A stretch of DNA of 14,267 bases from Clostridiales bacterium UBA4696 (GCA_002404795.1 DHKK01000197.1:1-14267); one strand, 5' to 3'; positions 1 through 6,190 are shown, counted from the stretch's first letter. Translations and numbers: made by a program. Notes: generated by a model from the sequence alone, not told the origin.

Positions 1-951
1 CCCGGCCTTCCGGAGAATATCGTGGTAGATGAATACTGCTCCACGGCGGATATTCTGCCGACGCTTCTGAACCTGTTCGGCGTGGACTATGATTCGCGGC
101 TGCTGGCAGGCACCGATGTGTTATCCACCGGGATCCATATGGCAGTGCTGTCGGACAAGTCCTTTCTGACGAAAACCTTCCGCTATGACGCCGGGACAGA
201 AACCGTGATCCCCGCGCACACGGGCACTACCATCTCCGACGAAACGCTCGACGCATATCGTCTCTATGTGGAAAACAAGTTCCAGCTCTCCAGCAACATC
301 GTCAACAGCGATTATTACGCGCACGTCTTCGACAAACAGCCGAGCGGCGGCAGTCTGGAAGACACTGTGGTGTTCACGGACATCAAGAGCATTTTCAATC
401 AGGCCAGCGTCCTGTATATGTACCGCAACGGGTATGTGGATCCGGAAACGCCGGATACCTTCGGCGGAAAGGCCGGAGCGAAGCTGGGTGAGTTTGTCGA
501 TGTGCTTTATCGAATTGCCGGATGCCCCGAAACGGACAGCGCCGCCCTTCCGCCTGATTCTGAAAGTGAGGGCTTTACCGTCACCGATCCCTATTACGAC
601 GCTGTCTGCTGGGCCTGGCAGAAAAGGCTTCTCCGGCAGGATGATGTGTGCACTGCAAGCGCAGAGAAAGTGGACTATCAGACCGCGTGCGTGCTGATCT
701 ATCGCTACGCGGCAATGGCCGGCGTCAATACGGCGGTAGACCGGGCGCAGCTCCAGCAGGCCATGCAGAGCGAGCCGCAGCTCGGTGCCGAAACCATCCG
801 AGCCATGCTCTGGTGCAATCAGACCGGCATCACCACACGCGACAGCGACCTTCCCGATCTGCTGAATGCCTCCGATACCCGCATCAGCCGCTATCAGATG
901 ACGTCGTTTCTGTTCTATCTGTGTACTTACGAGCTGCAGCCAGAAGACTAA
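1..951 (+). CDS. LTA-synthase/phosphoglycerol-transferase-like protein with C-terminal SLH repeats (5' truncated by window)
   Basis: The frame is open from base 1, so the N-terminus (expected membrane segments and most of the alkaline-phosphatase-fold domain) lies outside the window. The first ~100 visible residues look like the end of the sulfatase-type catalytic domain of LtaS/MdoB-like enzymes: a 'STADILPTLLNLFG' block, then 'YDSRLLAGTDVLS', a 'SDKSFLT' strand and a 'NKFQLSSNIVNSDYY' tail. Such enzymes act outside the membrane, moving glycerol-phosphate or similar groups onto envelope polymers. After a short linker the last ~190 residues contain three degenerate S-layer-homology-like repeats, recognisable by 'VFTDI', 'GYVDPETPDTF', 'FVDVLYRIAG', 'LIYRYAAMAG' and 'TSFLFYL'. 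SLH repeats normally bind pyruvylated wall polymers, so the C-terminus probably anchors the enzyme to the wall. The stop is TAA, followed 36 bp later by a strong terminator. The catalytic Thr and metal ligands are not visible here. Family call is confident; substrate is unknown. Confidence 0.8.
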   Translation, partial: PGLPENIVVDEYCSTADILPTLLNLFGVDYDSRLLAGTDVLSTGIHMAVLSDKSFLTKTFRYDAGTETVIPAHTGTTISDETLDAYRLYVENKFQLSSNIVNSDYYAHVFDKQPSGGSLEDTVVFTDIKSIFNQASVLYMYRNGYVDPETPDTFGGKAGAKLGEFVDVLYRIAGCPETDSAALPPDSESEGFTVTDPYYDAVCWAWQKRLLRQDDVCTASAEKVDYQTACVLIYRYAAMAGVNTAVDRAQLQQAMQSEPQLGAETIRAMLWCNQTGITTRDSDLPDLLNASDTRISRYQMTSFLFYLCTYELQPED

Positions 952-987
952 GGATATGATTTGAAACTGTCTTGATAATTGGCCGAC

Positions 988-1040
988 ATATAAAGACGCG
1001 CTGCTTTCAGAATTACAAGCAGCGCGTCTTTATATCTTCG
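988..1040 (+). terminator. Rho-independent terminator of the LTA-synthase-like gene
   Basis: A perfect 19-bp inverted repeat (988-1006 pairing with 1017-1035) encloses a 10-base loop. The stem core is GC-rich (AAGACGCGCTGCTT) and its 3' arm ends in TCTTTATATCTT. It lies 36 bp after the TAA stop. The A/T-rich base of the stem would allow some function on the other strand, but no minus-strand gene reads into it here. Confidence 0.85.
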
Positions 1041-1303
1041 CTGAAATGTTGTAATAATATGACGATGACTACTGTTTGACTACTATCGTCCTCGAAATCC
1101 CCAAAGAGCCGGTTTATCCAGCGTTTTCAATAGGCTTGCAACAATCCAGAAAAGGCGGATGTTTTCGTTGAAAGCTGGATATCCCTTGAAAACACGGCAT
1201 TTTATCAGTTACTGCCTGAAAACTCCGACCATTGATATGTATTTTGTGGTGCTATTATGAAGCATCCTGGCTGTCTCAAACCTTTCACCAAGGTGACATC
1301 ACC
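1036..1303. other. Gene-free, AT-richer stretch ending at the tRNA-Leu half-site
   Basis: I see no supportable gene here. It is visibly less GC-rich than the flanks. It contains a short direct repeat, TGACTACT twice near 1066-1085, and a small inverted repeat AAGGTG-acat-CACCTT at 1290-1305 that abuts and slightly overlaps the start of the tRNA-like sequence. If the tRNA half-site is an attachment site, this stretch would be the terminal end of the integrated DNA. No integrase end was recognisable in any frame. Confidence 0.5.
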
Positions 1304-1354
1304 TTTAGGTTCCGGTGCGTAAGCGTGCAGGTTCAAGTCCTGTCAGGCGCACCA
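1304..1354 (+). tRNA. Partial tRNA-Leu (3' half only, apparent anticodon UAG), probable attachment-site remnant
   Basis: From 1304 the sequence reads as the 3' half of a class II tRNA: end of an anticodon loop (TTTAGGT, anticodon TAG), 3' anticodon stem TCCGG, a short variable arm with a GTAA loop, T arm GCAGG-TTCAAGT-CCTGT (1327-1343), 3' acceptor strand CAGGCGC (1344-1350), discriminator A and encoded CCA (1352-1354). The partner halves are missing. Upstream bases (ATCACC) do not pair with TCCGG, and no GCGCCTG acceptor strand or D arm with GG is present in the preceding ~90 bases. The TTCAAGT loop and long variable arm fit Leu. It is not a functional tRNA. A break exactly in the anticodon loop is a typical crossover point for tyrosine integrases that use tRNA genes. 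Confidence 0.8.
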
Positions 1355-1360
1355 GACAAG

Positions 1361-1415
1361 GATGATCCGGACTGGGCTTCCCGTATAGGAGCCTGGGGCG
1401 GATCATCTGTTTTTT
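1361..1415 (+). terminator. Terminator following the tRNA-Leu half
   Basis: GATGATCCG (1361-1369) pairs with CGGATCATC (1399-1407); the interior has further weak pairing, and TGTTTTTT follows at 1409-1415. It starts six bases after the CCA, as expected for the native terminator of a tRNA gene. This suggests that the DNA to the right of the half-tRNA is the original chromosomal flank. Confidence 0.75.
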
Positions 1416-1460
1416 CGAAGAATTCGTGACTTGCGGCGGCATATACACCCGCTTTTCTCT

Positions 1461-1501
1461 AAAAATTGCCGTCTCCCGTTCCGGGGTGGAGCGGGAGACG
1501 G
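1461..1501 (-). terminator. Terminator of the minus-strand lipoprotein/zinc-ribbon gene run
   Basis: CCGTCTCCCG (1469-1478) pairs with CGGGAGACGG (1492-1501) around a 13-base loop. On the minus strand it starts seven bases after the TAA of the lipoprotein gene and is followed by CAATTTTT. The plus strand also has ATTTTTATTT on its far side, so it may work in both directions. Confidence 0.8.
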
Positions 1502-1507
1502 TCATTT

Positions 1508-1840
1508 TTATTTCTTTTCGTAGGTGCCGCAGAGACCCACGCCGGAGTTCTCGTTCATGGTCAGGCTGTTGCCGCCCACGGAGAACGTGAACGTCTGTGC
1601 GTCGTCCCAGAGCTCGAGCTGGATGGTGACCTGATCGCCGCTGATGGTGTAGGTGCCGTCCTGCTTGGCAAAGCCGTTGTCGAATTTGACTTTGCCGCTG
1701 CCGTCGAACGTCCAGGTGACGACGCCGTCCGGACCGAGGTCGCCCGTCCAGGTCCCGGCGAGGGCGTCCTTGCTGCCGCAGGCGGCGAGCACGAGGAGCA
1801 GCATGGAGACAACGAGAAGCAGAGATACAAATTTTTTCAT
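1508..1840 (-). CDS. Small secreted lipoprotein, DUF5640/lipocalin-like
   Basis: The 110-residue product starts with a type II signal peptide: MKK, a leucine/valine-rich core, then lipobox L-A-A-C with C21 as the lipidated cysteine. The mature part is about 90 residues and reads as one small beta-sheet domain. It has 'LAGTWTGDLGPDG', alternating strands ('VVTWTFDGSGKVKFDNG', 'GTYTISGDQVTIQLEL', 'TFTFSVGGNSLTM') and a closing 'GTYEKK'. The 'GTW...W.F...G...YTI.gd.l.i' pattern is typical of lipocalin-like DUF5640 domains found as lipoproteins in Firmicutes. The ATG has an AAAGGAAC ribosome site. It is the last gene of the minus-strand run, 36 bp after the zinc-ribbon gene and directly before a terminator. 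Role unknown; an envelope or small-ligand function is inference. Confidence 0.85.
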   Translation of the reverse strand: MKKFVSLLLVVSMLLLVLAACGSKDALAGTWTGDLGPDGVVTWTFDGSGKVKFDNGFAKQDGTYTISGDQVTIQLELWDDAQTFTFSVGGNSLTMNENSGVGLCGTYEKK

Positions 1841-1876
1841 GATAAAGTTCCTTTCTTATTTTGAAAATAAATGTTT

Positions 1877-2650
1877 TTATGGGCGCGGTGTGCCGCAGTA
1901 TTCGCAGAATTTTCCGGCGCTTTCAGCGCCGCAGGCTGGGCACGTCCACGGGCCGGAGACCGGTGCGGCAGGGGCCGCTTGCGGCTGTTCCGGCGCGGCA
2001 TATGCTTTGCCGCGGGCCGTTTCAATGGCTTCGCAGATCTCGTCCGCCTGCTGCTTGCAGCGGCGGTATTCAATATTGTAGGTCGGGTCGATGGGGCGGG
2101 TGAGGGAGAAGCCGCGCGGCGCTTCGGATTCCAGCGTGACCGGACGCGGATTGACGCGGAAGGACATGCTATCGAAGTACGGGCTATTGACCGTGACGGT
2201 CAGATCAAAATTGTAGGAATACGCATAACGCGGCGGATCGTAACTGACCTGCTTGCCATTCTTGTCCTGCCGTTTTAATTCGCGCCGGGTCTCCTCCACG
2301 TCCAGCCGGGAACCGGTGAGCTGGCTGTAGGACAGAATGTCCGGGTTGTCGCCTGTCAGATCTCTTGCCCGCGTCAGGGTGAACCAGCCGTGCGCATCGT
2401 CAAAGAGCACGCGCCAGTCCCTGCCCAGCTCCCGCGTGATCTGGAACTGCGCTGCTTTGCTCTGATTCTCCTCGCGGTAGGCGAGCTGCTGCCGGATCTC
2501 GGCTACCGTCGAGTGCCGCCGCTCGTTAAACCACGGCGAGAGCTTCCGCGCGCAGTTCTTGCAGCAGTTGCCGTCTTCCAGCTTGCGGTTGCCGAGCAGG
2601 CCGATCTTCTCGCCGCAAATATCGCAATATTTCTTATCAAAAAGTCCCAT
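1877..2650 (-). CDS. DUF4428-type protein with zinc ribbons at both ends
   Basis: The protein has 257 residues. The N-terminus (MGLFDKKYCDICGEKIG) carries a zinc-ribbon with C9/C12 and C30/C33, matching the DUF4428 pattern 'CdICg.kigllgnrkl.dg..C..C'. The middle (~45-200) is an uncharacterised alpha/beta region with 'LSYSQLTGSRLDVEE' and a beta-rich stretch 'YNFDLTVTVNSPYFDSMSFRVN', which recalls bacterial PH-like/DUF4428-linked domains. An Ala/Pro/Gln linker (~215-232) leads to a second ribbon, CPAC (237-240) and CEYC (249-252). No signal peptide or membrane segment is visible, so it is probably cytoplasmic. The ribosome site is AAGGAGC, with 13 bp between the TAA of the membrane-protein gene and its ATG, which suggests one transcript. 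A protein or nucleic-acid adaptor role is a guess from the ribbons. Confidence 0.85.
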   Translation of the reverse strand: MGLFDKKYCDICGEKIGLLGNRKLEDGNCCKNCARKLSPWFNERRHSTVAEIRQQLAYREENQSKAAQFQITRELGRDWRVLFDDAHGWFTLTRARDLTGDNPDILSYSQLTGSRLDVEETRRELKRQDKNGKQVSYDPPRYAYSYNFDLTVTVNSPYFDSMSFRVNPRPVTLESEAPRGFSLTRPIDPTYNIEYRRCKQQADEICEAIETARGKAYAAPEQPQAAPAAPVSGPWTCPACGAESAGKFCEYCGTPRP

Positions 2651-2663
2651 TGTTAGCTCCTTT

Positions 2664-3083
2664 TTACGCGGCGGGCGGGGTCCTGTCCGCCCTGGAATTG
2701 AGAATCGCGCCGTAGATGTAGAGTGCCGGAACGACCAGTCCCGTTACGATGCTTCCAACGTCGAATTTTGCACTGTTGATCGTGTTCAGGATCGCACCGA
2801 GTACGGTGAACGCAATGACCACGATGCCCCATGTTACGCATTTTCTGGAGTTTTCGCTGCTCTCGCTGTGCTTCACGCCGACGATGCCTGCGATCAGCTG
2901 GCAGATACCGCCGGCCAGCGTCACAAGGAGCGCGAGATAATAGCTCGCCGTCAGGCCGCTGCCCGCGCCCAGACCTGCCGCCAGCGCACCGAGGCCGCCG
3001 ATGAACACGCCCGCGATGATGTAGAAAACCGCTGCGGCGATCATCAGAATACCGGTCACTTTCAAGAATTTGTGTCCTTTCAT
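2664..3083 (-). CDS. Small four-helix integral membrane protein, function unknown
   Basis: The 139-residue product is almost wholly hydrophobic, with about four membrane segments: ~8-38 (may be one long or kinked helix containing a GGLGALAAGLGAG glycine/alanine-rich stretch), ~44-66, ~82-102 and ~108-128. Short charged loops ('KHSESSENSRK') separate helices 2 and 3. There is no catalytic or transport motif that I recognise. The ATG has a very strong site (AAAAGGAGGAAGGC). It lies 12 bp after the upstream lipoprotein stop and 13 bp before the zinc-ribbon gene, so it is almost certainly co-transcribed with both. The pairing of a DUF4428 protein with small membrane proteins suggests an envelope-associated unit, but this is inference. 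Confidence 0.8.
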   Translation of the reverse strand: MKGHKFLKVTGILMIAAAVFYIIAGVFIGGLGALAAGLGAGSGLTASYYLALLVTLAGGICQLIAGIVGVKHSESSENSRKCVTWGIVVIAFTVLGAILNTINSAKFDVGSIVTGLVVPALYIYGAILNSRADRTPPAA

Positions 3084-3095
3084 GCCTTCCTCCTT

Positions 3096-3599
3096 TTATT
3101 CGGTTTCTTCTAATTCTGCCGGAGTCTGCGTCCCGGCCGCAAGCGCGCGCAGGAATACGTCCAGCGCGTCCGCGCCATCAAGCGCATAGCGGCATCTGAT
3201 CTTCTCGCCGCCGTCCGTCCAGGTGATGGTGACCTCGCTGTTGGGCGCGTCCAGAAGATTTACGTCCGGCGCCTCGTAGGGCGCGAGAGCAAGTCCCCGC
3301 ACCAGCGTCTCCAGCTCGGCCCACTGCGCTTCCGGAATCCCGGCGTCACGCCGCTCGATAAATTCGCCGGTCTCCGCGCGGTATTCGCAGTTCAGGAAAT
3401 GCCCCTCGCCGTCCGAACCCCACTGGGGTCTGCCGGCTGTGAACCAGAAGCTATTGTCTGCCGAGGATGTTGTCCGCGTCATGGACACCTCAAGCAGAAC
3501 CGCCGTTTCCGGGACGGTCGGCACCTGCGGCTGCTTTGCAGTGCAGCCGCAGCACAGCAGCGCGCCGACGGCCAGCAATATCGATAAAACATGCTTCAT
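3096..3599 (-). CDS. Putative lipoprotein, function unknown
   Basis: The protein has 167 residues. The N-terminus MKHVLSILLAVGALLCCGC is a lipoprotein-type signal with C19 the likely lipidated residue. Its box (CCGC) is non-canonical at -3 but keeps Gly at -1. The mature domain is acidic and mixed alpha/beta: 'LLEVSMTRTTSSADNSFWFTAG', 'GHFLNCEYRAETGEFIERRDAGIPEAQWAELETLV', then 'SEVTITWTDGGEKIRCRYALDGAD...VFLRALA'. The last part resembles the many small Clostridia lipoproteins of the form 'vtltw.dg..i.i.y....l..fL..la'. Start at 3599 is four bases past the stop of the preceding small ORF and lacks a strong ribosome site, so it may depend on coupled translation. Confidence 0.75.
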   Translation of the reverse strand: MKHVLSILLAVGALLCCGCTAKQPQVPTVPETAVLLEVSMTRTTSSADNSFWFTAGRPQWGSDGEGHFLNCEYRAETGEFIERRDAGIPEAQWAELETLVRGLALAPYEAPDVNLLDAPNSEVTITWTDGGEKIRCRYALDGADALDVFLRALAAGTQTPAELEETE

Positions 3600-3603
3600 A
3601 CGC

Positions 3604-3828
3604 TCAGGCCCACGGGTCTTCGCTTGCCGGGACGCGGATGCCGCTGAGGACGCTCGAATATTCCCACAAGAACCACTCGCCGGTCGAGCCTTTCTGCCGC
3701 AGCTTCATGGGACGGGGCGAATCCGCGCCCGCCGTTTTGAGAAAGACGCGTAGATCCTCGCACTGCCAGTAGGCGCGGCGCACGGACAGCAGCGAATAGC
3801 CAATGTCGTCATGGACGCGGATCTTCAT
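3604..3828 (-). pseudogene. Chimeric 74-codon ORF: kinase phosphoacceptor-like piece joined to the tail of another protein
   Basis: The first ~21 residues, MKIRVHDDIGYSLLSVRRAYW, look like the H-box helix of 7TM-type sensor kinases ('kmkiHDdiG.aLl..rr'). The homology extends upstream of the ATG: the six codons before it read EEEILN in the same frame, which is how that helix normally begins. The rest, 'DLRVFLKTAGADSPRPMKLRQ', then 'GEWFLWEYSSVLSGIRVPASEDPWA', looks like the C-terminal end of an unrelated protein; 'kLrqk...eWfLWey..l...IR.P.s.DPWA' is an ending I associate with uncharacterised Clostridia proteins. It therefore seems a join between two gene remnants rather than a designed gene. 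GAGGAAG upstream could serve as a ribosome site, so it may be translated. The identity of the second half is uncertain. Confidence 0.5.
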
Positions 3829-3846
3829 GTTCAGAATTTCTTCCTC

Positions 3847-4137
3847 TCAGCTCGCGCTGACGCGCGCGCGAAGAACGCCGCCGCTTTGCTCGGCGAACAG
3901 CAGCATCGCGGTCAGGCTACGTCCAGTGTCCAGCACCGCGCCGAACAGGTCATACAGTGCGATCGCCTGCGCTGTGGAAATGCTTTCGCCGAGCCTCAGC
4001 CGCACCGTGCAGGAAACCTGGCAGAGCTGCAAGGCCTGCGCCGATTCGTTGAGACACAAGAGAAGTTCGTTTGCGTCGATAAAGTCTTTTTGCGCTGCCA
4101 GAAAGACCAGATTGCTGCGCCGCTTGATGTACGTCAT
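3847..4137 (-). pseudogene. C-terminal remnant of 7TM sensor histidine kinase (after internal deletion)
   Basis: The 96-codon frame begins MTYIKRRSNLVFLAAQ, the conserved segment after the H-box/coiled-coil in Clostridia kinases with an N-terminal 7TM region. It continues with 'CLNESAQALQLCQVSCTVRL' and 'STAQAIALYDLFGAVLDT', the place of the N-box-like helix in the degenerate ATPase region of this family. It ends in ARVSAS. It overlaps the upstream fragment by ATGA in another frame. The coiled-coil and most of the dimerisation/H-box region expected between the fragments (roughly a hundred residues or more, from memory of the family) are absent. The ATGA looks like translational coupling but more probably results from an out-of-frame deletion, because both sides match the interior of one protein. 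No clear ATP-binding G-boxes follow, so it cannot be an active kinase. Confidence 0.7.
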
Positions 4138-4766
4138 AGTGTATTGCGATCAAGATGTGTCGTCTGATGGGCCGCCTCGCGCAGCTTTTCCGTGGGAAAC
4201 AGCTCGTGCGGCACGGAGACCGCCTGCACGCGAAGCGCTCCGTCTGTGATCTCTGCGCGGATGCCGGACGCTTCAAACAGCGCCCGATAGCCGGTGTTCG
4301 ACTGGATGAGCCCGCAGCGGATGCAGCTCTCGATCCCCGCGGCAAGGAGCAAACACTGCACGACGGTCATGTCGCCGGCCAGCAGTTCAATCCAGGGGAT
4401 CCGGCTGATATAAAGCACGGAATACAGCGCCGCCAGCACGACCGGCACAAATGGCAGCCCCAGCGTGATCTTTGTATGCGGGATGCGGCATTTGAGAAGC
4501 ATCGTCACGATCGCCGTCACCATCCCCAGCGCGATATAGCACATGACGATAAAATAGCCTGCGCCGTAGCCGTGATCGGTGTCGAGCCACGCAGTCGCGT
4601 CCGCTGGAAACACGAAGACCAGCTGGTGAAGATCGTTCGTCAGCACCAGCAGCAGAAGCAGTGCCGTGGGAATATAAAGAAAGCTCGTCCATTTGGGAAG
4701 CCGGTAGTTTTCGGGCTTTCCCAGCGAGAGCGCGACCAGCACGCACAGAAGCGGAAGGAACAGCAT
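4134..4766 (-). pseudogene. Second membrane segment of broken 7TM sensor histidine kinase
   Basis: The 210-codon frame continues directly, in the same frame, from the N-terminal fragment after one TAG codon and three sense codons. It has about five hydrophobic helices and blocks I recognise from the 7TM sensor-kinase family: 'SLGKPENYRLPKWTSFLYI', 'LLLLVLTNDLHQLVFVFP', 'YGAGYFIVM', 'MLLKCRIPH', 'IPWIELLAGDMTVVQCLL', 'ESCIRCGLIQSNTGYRALFEAS'. It ends 'HQTTHLDRNTL' then TGA. In intact relatives, as I recall them, this point is followed by more PAS-like sequence, a long coiled coil and the H-box; all are missing. ATG at 4766 is an internal methionine without a good ribosome site, so I treat this as part of a dead gene rather than a separate one. 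Confidence 0.75.
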
Positions 4767-4775
4767 CGGAAAATA

Positions 4776-5096
4776 CTAGCCATACCAGAGATACCGGATG
4801 GCGGCAGGCGTGGCGGCAAAGAAGAATTTGACGGTGCGGATGGACAGCCAGAACACGCAAAGCGCTGCCGTCGCCGCCAGATACCGCCGCACCTGCGTCT
4901 GCACGATACGCTGCCAGAGCGAAACGCCCCACCACGTCATAAGACCAATATAAATAAAGCTCCGCAGCAGCGACACCGGCAGAAAATACGCCGCGTCCCG
5001 ATGCCCGCGCGTAATGACCCGCGCCGCCACAGCGCAGATGATCAAAAGCGCCGCAAAGCCGCCGGTCAGGATCTCCCGTTTTTTCTGCGCCGTCAC
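4776..5096 (-). pseudogene. N-terminal membrane segment of 7TM sensor histidine kinase, ended by in-frame TAG
   Basis: The fragment has three membrane helices: 'GGFAALLIICAVAARVI', 'YFLPVSLLRSFIYIGLMTWW' and 'RRYLAATAALCVFWLSI', then 'RYLWYG' and TAG (4778-4776). The next codons, in the same frame, read YFPMLFLPLL, so the expected protein would read through 'LWYGYYFPMLFLPLL'. A TAT or TAC to TAG change explains the break. The frame opens at TTG 5114, but GTG at 5096 has an AGGTGA site four bases before it and is the better start. No response regulator is near, so this was either an orphan kinase or its partner has been lost. Readthrough of the TAG would still meet the downstream deletion. Confidence 0.75.
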
Positions 5097-5205
5097 AAAA
5101 TCACCTGCCCGCAAGGGTTTCTGTATGCAAAGCTACCATACGGAGAAACCGATTGCAAAAAAGCAGCCATCAGCATACCGTTGGCGCGTTTTTCCGGGAT
5201 CGGTA

Positions 5206-5234
5206 TTGCGGTGTGGGATCCGATGTGGTATGCT
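5206..5234 (+). promoter_or_regulatory. Candidate sigma-A promoter for the phosphotransferase-like gene
   Basis: TTGCGG (5206-5211) and TATGCT (5229-5234) are 17 bp apart. The predicted start is about 45 bp before the ATG at 5285. Each box has two to three mismatches to consensus, so support is moderate. Confidence 0.35.
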
Positions 5235-5284
5235 GGACAGGAAGAAAACTGGAAAATCAGAGGGTTGGGGAAGGAGTGGGCAGC

Positions 5285-6151
5285 ATGAAGCATCCCGGGC
5301 CATGGCGCGATACCATCGATCCGTTCACATTGCCGTATCGATCGTTCAAGCCGCTGGAGATCCTCGGCTATCCGCACGCCGGAAACGATGTGTTTTATGT
5401 GAAAGGACTCTATCACGGAAGGCAGATCAACGCGTATATCAAGGCTGCAAGGCAAAGAGGCGCCGACATCGGCAATGAAATATCGATCCTGTCACAGCTT
5501 CGCTCGCCGGTAACGCCTGCAATCGTAGATTCCGGCCTGGACGGAACGCCGTTTATCGTCACGCAGGCGCTTCCCGGCGAACGCCCATCCACGATCGTGG
5601 GCGAAAATTCCAAGCTGGAATCCCTTTTGTATTTGGAATAATATGGCGCTACTTTAGCCAGAATCCATCAACTGAATATTCAGGCAGAGCGCGTAAAGGA
5701 CAGAAAATTCTTTCACGCGCCGCCGGATGCGGTATTGGAAGCGCTGCAGCTGGAGGACCTCAAGGGGTGTTTTCCATCCGCAGAGGAAACTGCCCACATG
5801 TGTTTTTGCCACGGCGGTTTTCACTATGCGAATATCCTCTGGGAAGGGCATCATATCAGCGGCATTCTGGATTTTGAGCTTGCCGGATATGGAAATAAGG
5901 AATTCGATATCGCCTGGGCGGTGTTTCGGCGGCCGGGACAGAAATTCCTGCGGACCGAGGCCGAGCTGCAGACGTTTTTGAAGGGCTACCGGCACTTCGG
6001 CACCTGCGATGCCGAAGCAGTCAAAACGTATATGGCGCAATGCTACGTCTTTTTCCTCCAATTCTGCAGCGACGACGCCGAATACTGCGCGTATATCCGC
6101 ACCTGGCTGCAGACATTTGCCAATGAAAAGCACGGAAGACGGTCGGATTAG
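5285..6151 (+). pseudogene. Aminoglycoside-phosphotransferase-fold (APH/choline-kinase-like) gene with in-frame TAA
   Basis: One frame runs from ATG 5285 (AAGGAG eight bases upstream) to TAG at 6149-6151, equal to a normal 288-residue APH-family kinase, but TAA interrupts at codon 119 (5639-5641). Before it: N-lobe with probable nucleotide-binding K53 ('YIKAA'), helix Glu ('GNEISIL') and hinge 'PFIVTQALPGE'. After it, in the same frame, 'YGATLARIHQLN' continues as APH proteins do ('lg..LA.iH.l'). The C-lobe has the metal-binding 'GILDFELAGYGNKEFDIAWA'. A GAA-to-TAA change would explain the stop. A second lesion is visible: the catalytic loop reads HGGFHYAN (from codon 176), where the family has HGDxHxxN, so the catalytic Asp at codon 178 is Gly (GGT; GAT expected). 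Two independent losses argue for a true pseudogene rather than a read error. The substrate of the intact ancestor is unknown. Confidence 0.8.
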
Positions 6152-6158
6152 ATCATAA

Positions 6159-6190
6159 CCCCCGGCTCTGTGCAAGAGCCGGGGGGCTTT
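6159..6190 (+). terminator. Terminator of the phosphotransferase pseudogene
   Basis: CCCCCGGCTCT (6159-6169) pairs perfectly with AGAGCCGGGGG (6175-6185) around GTGCA, followed by GCTTTT. It starts seven bases after the TAG stop. Confidence 0.85.

Noticed and set aside
1232..1429. A 65-codon plus-strand frame running through the tRNA half-site and its terminator
   Set aside because: It overlaps structured RNA sequence, has no ribosome site and no recognisable product.
1305..1505. A 66-codon minus-strand frame ending in '...LVRLTGLEPARLRTGT'
   Set aside because: This is the antisense translation of the tRNA-Leu 3' half, a well-known type of false protein call.
4134..4137. ATGA stop-start overlap as evidence for two coupled genes
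   Set aside because: Both sides match parts of one sensor kinase and the region normally between them is missing, so an out-of-frame deletion explains it better than a designed gene pair.
4155..5288. A 377-codon plus-strand frame opposite the broken sensor kinase
   Set aside because: Composition is Arg/His/Gln/Lys-heavy with no recognisable fold. The minus strand has clear membrane helices and family motifs even though it is broken.
4776..5641. Stop-codon reassignment or programmed readthrough explaining the in-frame TAG and TAA
   Set aside because: Two different stop codons are involved, TAA ends several intact genes in the window, and both genes carry additional lesions, so decay is simpler.
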